Position numbers and translations under genes: made by a program
Notes under the pieces: model-generated
Seen by the model: the letters and a program-made list of their open reading frames with translations, nothing else
Databases searched by the model: none
Told to the model about the DNA's origin: nothing
In this document: positions 37,902 to 44,514 of the stretch, piece after piece
How positions within the stretch are numbered: position 1 is the stretch's first letter
Layout of the letters: every line of letters begins with the position of its first letter
DNA from: Bacillota bacterium
GTDB lineage: Bacteria; Bacillota; Clostridia; Acetivibrionales; Acetivibrionaceae
Direction: 5' to 3'
DNA length: 64,000 nt
Assembly: GCA_023398495.1 (NCBI GenBank)
Contig: JAEWSG010000064.1
Coordinates: forward strand, 23,909-87,908

Positions 37902-38002
37902 TAGTGTTTCTCAAATATTTATTTAATGAAAATCCTGCGAACTTGTTGAATCGTCAAGATTCTCGGATTTTCTTTTTGCATAGGTAATTTGAGAACACAC
38001 TA
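37902..38002. mobile_element. 101-bp palindromic element with 15/16-bp terminal inverted repeats
   Basis: The outer arms TAGTGTTTCTCAAAT (37902-37916) and ATTTGAGAACACACTA (37987-38002) are inverted repeats differing by a one-base indel. An inner hairpin GAAAATCC..GGATTTTC (37928-37972) is followed by TTTTT. The whole can fold as one long hairpin. It sits 2 bp after the anti-sigma stop. It may work as that operon's terminator, but its nested arms resemble a short MITE. Confidence 0.55.
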
Positions 38003-38147
38003 CCAGTGCAATTTTAGTCTTATGAAAAGTTTGCAAAAAACAAACTATTTAAGAAGATTTGTATAGTTGTCCCTTAGAAATTAACAGGACATTCTTAATA
38101 AAAACTTGTTTGTAAAAAAATTAAATTAAAAGGAGTGCATATTATTA

Positions 38148-38954
38148 ATGAAAATTAAAAGTAAATTTACCACATTTTTTTTATCGCCCATTCCTGGACT
38201 TGGACACATTTACCTTGGGTTTAATACCAGGGGAGGAATATTCATGTTAGCCGAGCTGGTTGCTATTTTATTGCTTGTGTGGTTAGGCACTACGGGTACA
38301 TTCGGAGGTAACGCCATGGTTATTCCCGCTGCCCTGATACCTATTGTATGGATAGCATCACTGGTTGACAGTATGACTTTGGTTGACAAGATCAACCATG
38401 TTGCCATGAGTAATGATGAGGGAAAGAAGGCTGTTTTACTTGAACAGCTCGAGCAGCAAAACCGAAAGATAATAGCGATGGTTTTATCTATAGTTCCCGG
38501 TGCAGGACATATGTTTTTGGGATTGCAGAGACAGGGGATCCAGCTTATGGCCATATTCTTTTTCAGCTTCTTTATTACCGATTGGATCAACATCAGCATA
38601 TTTATGGCTCTGATACCGATAATATGGTTTTTTGGATTGTTTGATGCACTCAACAAAGCAACAGATGAAGAAAATAAGGATGATAGTGATGTATTGTTTA
38701 TTTCCTGGTTAAGAACGGATAAGCCCTTTATAAAGAATGCTAACAAATTTCTGGCTTATGCCTTAATAGCTATTGGCTGTTTCCTTCTGTTTGAAAGGAT
38801 TGTTTTGCCAGAGCTTGAGAGATTTATCAGTTTTCGTATAAGAGAATATATTAATATTATTTTGCTTTCGGTGTTATTTATAGCCGGAGGAGTTAAGCTA
38901 TTGATGGGAAGCAGTAGTACCGATGTTTTTGAGGAAGGGGAAGAAAATAGATGA
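38148..38954 (+). CDS. Multipass membrane protein with two TM2-like units
   Basis: This 268-residue protein has about seven hydrophobic segments. Two units start with PGLGHIYLGFNTRGG (about 15-29) and PGAGHMFLGLQRQG (about 121-134), a duplicated TM2-like signature that links a Gly-rich turn to paired helices. The last third adds two further helices. Family members in Firmicutes often precede DUF4097 genes like the next one, which overlaps it by ATGA. AAAGGAG precedes the ATG. Function is unknown, and envelope-stress response is suggested only by neighbourhood with the ECF sigma pair. Confidence 0.65.
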   Translation: MKIKSKFTTFFLSPIPGLGHIYLGFNTRGGIFMLAELVAILLLVWLGTTGTFGGNAMVIPAALIPIVWIASLVDSMTLVDKINHVAMSNDEGKKAVLLEQLEQQNRKIIAMVLSIVPGAGHMFLGLQRQGIQLMAIFFFSFFITDWINISIFMALIPIIWFFGLFDALNKATDEENKDDSDVLFISWLRTDKPFIKNANKFLAYALIAIGCFLLFERIVLPELERFISFRIREYINIILLSVLFIAGGVKLLMGSSSTDVFEEGEENR

Positions 38955-40351
38955 GACAGTGGAGAGTAGGTACTTTATCGATGGGCATTACGCTCATAAC
39001 CCTTGGAATTGTTATGTTGATTTCGCAGATTTATGGCATATCAGTTATTGAACACATTATTAAGTGGTGGCCTGTAGTACTTATAATAATCGGAATTGAA
39101 ATATTAGTGTATATTTTTCTTTCAAAACAGGAAGAGCCTAAAGTCAAGTTTGATATTTTCAGCATAATTATTATTTCCATGTTGATGATAGCGAGCATAG
39201 GGGCTTATACTCTGACTAGTTTTATAACCTTTTCAGACGGCGATATTTCATTTTCACCTGTATTTAGCAAATACAACTATAACTCAACGTTTAGGAAAAG
39301 CCTTTCTCTTGATGCAAATAGCAGCAATTTGATTGTGAACAACAGCAATGGAGATGTTGAAGTGGTTAAGGGAGAAGGAAAAAAGATAGAAGTTGAGGCG
39401 AATATAACTATAAATAACAATGATGAAGCATACGCTGCTGATGTTGCAGATATGCTAATCGACGTAGTAAATGAAAAGAGCACACACATAAGTTCGAAGG
39501 CACAGAAGAATTTCGACAGATCGAAGATTGGAAGTATAGTAATTAATTATCTGATTAAAGTGCCCGATACGGTTAATGTGGAAGTGGATAACAAATTTGG
39601 AGATGTCGTGCTAAAGGGTATTGCTCTATCCGGAATTGTGCACAACGGGAATGGTGGTGTAACTGCAGAGAACATAGGTGGAACGCTGATAGTGGACAAT
39701 GAATTTGGAGATGTTTCTGCCCGTGATGTTAAGGGAAAAGCCGAGATATATTCGAAAAATGGAAAAGTAATTGCCCATAGTATTGCGAATAGTCTTAAGG
39801 TTGAAAGTGTATTTGGAAACATTGAGCTCAATGATATAAAGGGTTTTGCAGAAATATCAAATACAAACGGAGAAATCAGGGGTGTCCGTCTAGGAGGGGA
39901 TCTGACTGTAATCAGCAAGTTTGGAGATGTGATTTTTTCAGAAATCTCAGGGAATGTTGATATTGATCAGGAAAATGGATATGTTGATGTGTCGGGTATT
40001 AATAAAGCTGTGAAGGTAAGCAATAAATTTGGTGATATAAAGATAAAAAATGCCATCAAGTCTATAACTTTGAACGCAAGCAATGGAAGTATTACACTCG
40101 AAACTGATAAGATCATTGAACAGAATGTTATAATTGAAAATAAATTTGGTGATATTCTTTTGAAATTACCGGACACGCAAAACGGACAGTTTGATGCACA
40201 TACTAACTTAGGAAGTATCGAAAATGAGTTTGGCTTTAATGTGAATAAAGATGTGACTAAGGAAACAATGAACGGAACCTTGGTAAATGATAAGGTTAGG
40301 TTTAAATTAAGTAATGACAATGGAGATATAAGTGTTGAAAAAATAAAGTAA
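38951..40351 (+). CDS. DUF4097-type membrane-anchored beta-repeat protein
   Basis: The 466-residue protein has N-terminal membrane helices (about 9-28, 33-55, 70-95) with the LiaI-like WWPVVLIIIGIEIL. A long extracytoplasmic beta-helix follows. In about residues 215-400 an alternating pattern recurs, with FGDV/FGDI or FGNI every about 40 residues and N-G-x-V/I between (NKFGDV, NEFGDV, VFGNI, SKFGDV, NKFGDI, NKFGDI). This matches DUF4097 adhesin-like repeats. It overlaps the upstream membrane gene by 4 bp. A role in envelope stress or surface structure is likely but not shown by sequence. Confidence 0.75.
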   Translation: MRQWRVGTLSMGITLITLGIVMLISQIYGISVIEHIIKWWPVVLIIIGIEILVYIFLSKQEEPKVKFDIFSIIIISMLMIASIGAYTLTSFITFSDGDISFSPVFSKYNYNSTFRKSLSLDANSSNLIVNNSNGDVEVVKGEGKKIEVEANITINNNDEAYAADVADMLIDVVNEKSTHISSKAQKNFDRSKIGSIVINYLIKVPDTVNVEVDNKFGDVVLKGIALSGIVHNGNGGVTAENIGGTLIVDNEFGDVSARDVKGKAEIYSKNGKVIAHSIANSLKVESVFGNIELNDIKGFAEISNTNGEIRGVRLGGDLTVISKFGDVIFSEISGNVDIDQENGYVDVSGINKAVKVSNKFGDIKIKNAIKSITLNASNGSITLETDKIIEQNVIIENKFGDILLKLPDTQNGQFDAHTNLGSIENEFGFNVNKDVTKETMNGTLVNDKVRFKLSNDNGDISVEKIK

Positions 40352-40541
40352 GGATTGATAAGCGAGTGTACTTTGAAAACGTAATTCATCTCTTAAACAA
40401 TTAAGGAAACAATTAAGGAAACATTAATAAATGCCGAAATATATACAATACTTCAATTCTTTTGCTTAATTGCAGCTCTAAGCTGCGTTATGTTATAATT
40501 ATTTTGATTTGTTATAATCTATACTGTAAGGAGAGATGAAA

Positions 40542-42068
40542 ATGTACTGTGATAATAAAATCTGGATTGCTAAAGGAGAAGTTCCGGTTTATCTTTTACC
40601 CAATAAAGCCAATCGTCACGGGCTTATAGCCGGAGCAACCGGCACTGGTAAAACCGTAACTTTGAAGGTGCTGGCAGAATCCTTCAGTGATTGTGGTGTT
40701 CCGGTTTTTCTCGCTGATATAAAAGGTGATCTGGCCGGTCTTGCAGTTCCGGGAAGTGAGAACCCTAAAGTACAGGAAAGAGTTAAAAATCTTGGTGTTG
40801 AAGGGTTTAAATATAGTTCTTATCCGGTACGTTTTTGGGATATATTCGGTGAAGGTGGACATCCTGTGCGTACCACTGTTTCTGAAATGGGTGCACTGCT
40901 TCTATCAAGGCTTCTCGGATTGAACGATACTCAGACCGGAGTTTTGAATATAGTATTCCGAATTGCGGATGACAAGGGCTTGATGCTGATTGATTTAAAG
41001 GATTTGCGTGCTATGATACAATATGTAGGTGAGCATGCTAAAGAATTCACTTTGCAGTACGGTACTATCTCTACCCAAAGTGCAGGGGCAATACTCCGTA
41101 GTTTAATTGCACTTGAAGACCAGGGCGGGAATCTCTTTTTTGGCGAACCGGAGTTGGAGGTTTCCGATTGGATGCAGACAAGTGCTGAAGGCCTCGGATA
41201 TATCAATATATTGCATAGTGTCAGGTTGTATCAGTCACCTGCACTATATTCAACTTTTCTTTTGTGGTTGCTTTCGGAGTTGTTTGAAAGTCTTCCTGAA
41301 GTCGGAGATATGGATAAACCTAAAATGGTATTTTTCTTTGATGAGGCACATTTATTATTTAAAGATGCTCCAAAGGTTTTGCTGCAAAAAATAGAGCAGG
41401 TGGTCAGATTGATTCGTTCTAAAGGCGTGGGTGTCTATTTTGTTACACAGAATCCATCAGATCTACCTGATGAGGTGCTTGGACAGTTGGGAAACCGCAT
41501 TCAGCATGCACTCCGTGCGTTTACACCTTCAGATCAGAAGTTTGTTAAAGCAGCTGCACAGACTTTCAGGACAAATTCCAAGTTTGATGTTGAAACTGCC
41601 ATTTCTGAGCTTGCTACCGGTGAAGCGTTGGTTTCATGCCTTGATGAGAATGGAAGTCCAAGTGTTGTGGAACGTGCATTTATATTGCCGCCGCAAAGCC
41701 AGTTTGGTACCATTGACGAGGCGATAAGAAGACAAATTATATCATCTTCGCAGATGTCCGGGAAGTACGACAGAGCGGTTGACAATGAATCGGCTTATGA
41801 AATGCTGCAAGCTGAAGCAAAACAGCAAATGTCCGACAATGGGACGGAACAGGAAGGTCGTCAATATAATTCGGCAAAGCGTGTAAACAGCAGAGGGAGT
41901 TCAGTCAGCAGGCCTTCAAGTGCTAGAACCTCAAGTGGTAGGACCTCAACAAGAAAATCAACTGGGAAATCCTTGCTGGAAAAAGCCGCAGGCTCCGCGG
42001 TAACGTCAATTGGGAGAGAACTTGGGAGGACTTTGATTCGTGGACTTTTGGGTTCGCTCAAAAAATAA
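40542..42068 (+). CDS. HerA/DUF853-type ATPase
   Basis: This 508-residue protein resembles YjgR/DUF853 HerA-like ATPases. Walker A is GATGTGKTVTL (about 31-41), followed by FLADIKGDLAGLA and Walker B MVFFFDEAHLLF (about 270). VYFVTQNPSDLPDEV and LGNRIQHALRAFTP follow. The family shares the FtsK/HerA motor fold and is predicted to translocate DNA or remodel proteins, though its physiological role is not known. The C-terminus (about 435-508) is Ser/Arg-rich and probably disordered. ATG 40542 is chosen over 40536 because AAGGAG lies eight bases upstream. It is a single gene with its own terminator at 42165. Confidence 0.87.
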   Translation: MYCDNKIWIAKGEVPVYLLPNKANRHGLIAGATGTGKTVTLKVLAESFSDCGVPVFLADIKGDLAGLAVPGSENPKVQERVKNLGVEGFKYSSYPVRFWDIFGEGGHPVRTTVSEMGALLLSRLLGLNDTQTGVLNIVFRIADDKGLMLIDLKDLRAMIQYVGEHAKEFTLQYGTISTQSAGAILRSLIALEDQGGNLFFGEPELEVSDWMQTSAEGLGYINILHSVRLYQSPALYSTFLLWLLSELFESLPEVGDMDKPKMVFFFDEAHLLFKDAPKVLLQKIEQVVRLIRSKGVGVYFVTQNPSDLPDEVLGQLGNRIQHALRAFTPSDQKFVKAAAQTFRTNSKFDVETAISELATGEALVSCLDENGSPSVVERAFILPPQSQFGTIDEAIRRQIISSSQMSGKYDRAVDNESAYEMLQAEAKQQMSDNGTEQEGRQYNSAKRVNSRGSSVSRPSSARTSSGRTSTRKSTGKSLLEKAAGSAVTSIGRELGRTLIRGLLGSLKK

Positions 42069-42164
42069 TTCATGCTTTTTATAGATTACACCATTTACTC
42101 AAATTTTAAACAAAAAATCTTTATTCAAACGACTAAAAGAACCAAGTCTGGAATTGAAAGAGCC

Positions 42165-42204
42165 AAAAGCTTAGGGGCTCAATGCTCCTAAGCTTTTATT
42201 TTTT
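42165..42204 (+). terminator. Strong intrinsic terminator after the HerA-like gene
   Basis: AAAAGCTTAGGgG / CtCCTAAGCTTTT forms a long stem with a short loop, followed by ATTTTTTTG. A degenerate copy of the same stem and its tail (gcgaaggtc) recurs inside the MITE-like element at 43517-43565. Confidence 0.85.
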
Positions 42205-42265
42205 TGCGAAGGTCTTGCAATAGATTATATTTCAAAATATCTTTTTGGGAGGTTAAAAGAAAAAG

Positions 42266-43192
42266 ATGTTAATTTCCTTTATTTTACTTATAATAATTAT
42301 CAATATGGCAGCAGCATACCATGCATATAAATTTACTCATTTTTCTAAGAATGATGAGTTTAAACGTACCGATTCAAACAAATTAACTTTTACTGAGAAA
42401 GTCAAAGTGCTATTATTTGGAGTATATAACCCGAGGCCTAGGAATTTACATAAACCGGAGCAACAATTTGAAACAATTTATTTAAGAAGCAACAAACAAA
42501 TTGAGTGCTGGAGAATTGCTAATAGTGAGCCTAAAGGCAATGTTATTTTGTTTCACGGTTTTACAAGTGAAAAATCATCAATGCTTGGAAGAGCGAATGA
42601 ATTCATAGCCTTAGGATATTCTGTACTATTAGTGGATTTTATGGGCTCTGGAGGTTCGGAAGGAAATCAAACTACTATAGGGTATAATGAGGCGGAAGAG
42701 GTTAAAACTTGTTATGATTATTTATTGCACAAAAATGAGAAAAACATTTATCTTTATGGTACCTCAATGGGAGCTGTAGCAATACTTAAAGCAGTAAAGG
42801 ACTTTGATTTGAAGCCTGCAGGTATAATTCTTGAGTGTCCATTTGGGACTATGTATAAAACAGTAGGTAATCGTTTTAGTAACATGGGTGTTCCCAAAAT
42901 TCCATTTGTACCTTTATTAGTATTTTGGGGTGGACTACAAAACAGGTTTTGGGGATTTTCACATAAACCAATAGATTATGCGAGGTATGTAAGCTGTCCT
43001 TCATTGATTTTTTATGGAGAAAAAGATTCAAAAGTGACAAAAGAGGAAGTTGCTGAAATTTATAAAAATTTAAACGGAAAAAAGGTATTAAAACAATATG
43101 AACATCTTGGACATGATGACATTTATTCAAATAACAAAGATCAGTGGATAAAAGATATAGATGATTTCATATCTATGAGCAAAGGTGAGTGA
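42266..43192 (+). CDS. Membrane-anchored alpha/beta hydrolase
   Basis: This 308-residue protein has an N-terminal hydrophobic anchor (residues 1-20), then an alpha/beta hydrolase fold. ILFHGFTSEKSS is the oxyanion-hole region. The nucleophile elbow is GTSMGA (Ser about 172), the acid is in GEKDSKV and the catalytic histidine in HLGHDD. It belongs to the BEM46/YqkD-like serine hydrolases whose substrates are mostly unknown esters or peptides. AGGAGG-like GGGAGG precedes the ATG. It stands alone, between a terminator and the MITE-like element. Confidence 0.87.
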   Translation: MLISFILLIIIINMAAAYHAYKFTHFSKNDEFKRTDSNKLTFTEKVKVLLFGVYNPRPRNLHKPEQQFETIYLRSNKQIECWRIANSEPKGNVILFHGFTSEKSSMLGRANEFIALGYSVLLVDFMGSGGSEGNQTTIGYNEAEEVKTCYDYLLHKNEKNIYLYGTSMGAVAILKAVKDFDLKPAGIILECPFGTMYKTVGNRFSNMGVPKIPFVPLLVFWGGLQNRFWGFSHKPIDYARYVSCPSLIFYGEKDSKVTKEEVAEIYKNLNGKKVLKQYEHLGHDDIYSNNKDQWIKDIDDFISMSKGE

Positions 43193-43275
43193 ATTAATAC
43201 CCTCGAAAAACAACCCCATATTCTACATTCTGTCCCTTGTCGCTACATCTTCAATGCGAATTACGTAGTAAGCCT

Positions 43276-43592
43276 GTTTTACTGTCAAATGACGGAATTG
43301 CTTGAACTAAGCATTAAAAGCAGTGGCCGAAGGCTTGATAATCTGAAGCAAAAATGCCAAGGATGGCATTTTTAGCGTCTTGGGGCAGGAGGTCCCATAG
43401 ACGCGGCGAAGAATTATCAAGTCAAGGTACGATTTTTGCACAGCAAAATATCGTTCATCTGTCTGCCGAATGGCATCCTACTGCTTTAGCCTCTTTCGAA
43501 CGGAGTGAAAGAGGCTAAAGCGAAGGGGCTCGATGCCCCGAAGATTTTGTTTTTTGTGAAGTTCATGTAATGGAGGCGGTTGACACTAAAAC
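43276..43592 (+). mobile_element. MITE-like element, copy 2 (full length, 317 bp)
   Basis: The element is bounded by GTTTTACTGTCAA (43276-43288) and TTGACACTAAAAC (43580-43592), inverted repeats matching at 12 of 13. Inside are hairpins CTTGATAAT/ATTATCAAG (43334-43342 with 43412-43420), AAAAATGCC/GGCATTTTT, and GCGTCT/AGACGC. CGATTTTTGC/GCAAAATATCG, a perfect 14-bp stem (43484-43497 with 43507-43520) and GGGGC/GCCCC (43525-43539) also occur. Its left part matches copy 3 and its right part copy 1. It encodes no protein. It lies in the 660-bp gap between the hydrolase gene and rex. Confidence 0.78.
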
Positions 43593-43639
43593 AATAGGTG
43601 CCACCTCAAAATCAGCACTAGCAGTATCAATAAAATAAT

Positions 43640-43690
43640 GGGACAAGGTACCTGTCCCCTTGTCTCTTTTTTGTCTCTTTTGTCTCTGTG
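43640..43690. repeat. GGGACA palindrome followed by TTGTCTCT direct repeats
   Basis: GGGACA-aggtacc-TGTCCC (43640-43658) is a perfect stem, followed by three TTGTCTCT-type units starting at 43660, 43671 and 43680 with T-runs between. It may terminate read-through toward rex. Similar GGTACC-centred palindromes occur in many genomes as intergenic repeats (family knowledge). Confidence 0.6.
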
Positions 43691-43700
43691 TCAATAAAGT

Positions 43701-43717
43701 TTGTTAAAAAATTATCA
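43701..43717. promoter_or_regulatory. Rex-box-like operator upstream of rex
   Basis: TTGTTAA-aaaa-TTATCA fits the Rex consensus TTGTTAANNNNTTAACAA in the left half and in 4 of 6 positions of the right half. It lies eight bases before the -35 hexamer, which fits autoregulation by NADH-sensing Rex. Confidence 0.6.
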
Positions 43718-43725
43718 TTTTATTA

Positions 43726-43754
43726 TTGACTTTGACCTATGAAGGGGATATAAT
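43726..43754 (+). promoter_or_regulatory. Sigma-A promoter of the rex-adhE-hydrogenase operon
   Basis: TTGACT (43726-43731), 17-bp spacer and consensus TATAAT (43749-43754) lie about 100 bp before the rex ATG. Confidence 0.82.
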
Positions 43755-43788
43755 TATAATCGATAACAAAATATCGATATAATTATAT
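43748..43788. promoter_or_regulatory. 17-18-bp near-perfect inverted repeat over the rex promoter start
   Basis: Arms at 43748-43765 and 43772-43788, both containing ATATAATTATA and TCGATA, are inverted with one extra A in the left arm. They flank a 6-bp spacer. The left arm includes the -10. It could be a second operator or a leader hairpin. Confidence 0.55.
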
Positions 43789-43851
43789 CAATTAATTAAA
43801 TTTAGACAAAAAACTACAAAATTTACTTTATAGGAAAGGAATATTATAACG

Positions 43852-44496
43852 ATGAGTGAAAGAGGTATCTCAAAGCAAGCTCTTTTAAGATTACCGTTAT
43901 ACTTAAGCTATTTAAAATCATTGCCCCAGCAGGGTGTTGTTAATATTTCCGCAACAATGATTGCTTCGGCACTGGAGTTAAATGATGTACAGGTCAGAAA
44001 AGATTTGGCCTGTGTAAGCAAGGGTGGTCGTCCGAAGCTGGGATACATTGCAGAAGATCTGATAAGGGATATTGAAAGCTATCTTGGATATGACGATACG
44101 AATGATGCGATAATTGTAGGTGCAGGCAGGCTTGGGGGTGCTCTTTTATCCTACGAGGGTTTCAAGGAATATGGATTGAATATTGTAGGAGCATTCGACG
44201 TTGATGACAACAAGGTTGGAACCAAAATATGCGGGAAAGTTATATTTCCTTTGACTAGAATCAAGGAATTGTGTAAAAGAATGAAGATTCGGATTGCTAT
44301 TATAACTGTTCCCGCAAGTGAAGCACAAAAAGTCTGCGACATGCTTGTAGATGGTGGTATATTGGCGATATGGAATTTTGCACCGGTACACCTTAAGGTG
44401 CCGGATAAAATTCTGGTACAGCAGGAGAATATGGCTGCTTCGCTTGCAGTACTTTCTGCACATTTAGCAGAGGCATTTAATAAAAATGAATTTTGA
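43852..44496 (+). CDS. rex: Redox-sensing transcriptional repressor Rex
   Basis: This 214-residue protein has an N-terminal winged helix (about 1-75, LELNDVQVRKDLACVSKGGRP) and a Rossmann fold (about 80-205) with GAGRLGGAL near residue 90. ILAIWNFAPVHLKVP precedes the C-terminal swapped helix. Rex binds its operator when NAD+ dominates and leaves it when NADH rises, turning on fermentative NADH oxidation. Its own promoter carries a Rex-like box. AdhE begins 18 bp downstream. Being first in the same operon as its targets makes this an autoregulated NADH-response unit. Confidence 0.95.
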   Translation: MSERGISKQALLRLPLYLSYLKSLPQQGVVNISATMIASALELNDVQVRKDLACVSKGGRPKLGYIAEDLIRDIESYLGYDDTNDAIIVGAGRLGGALLSYEGFKEYGLNIVGAFDVDDNKVGTKICGKVIFPLTRIKELCKRMKIRIAIITVPASEAQKVCDMLVDGGILAIWNFAPVHLKVPDKILVQQENMAASLAVLSAHLAEAFNKNEF

Positions 44497-44514
44497 TAAA
44501 GGAGATGTGAGGTT

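Noticed and set aside
40471..40485. GCAGCT-cta-AGCTGC palindrome before the HerA-like gene
   Set aside because: A 6-bp stem alone is too short to call as an operator or terminator.
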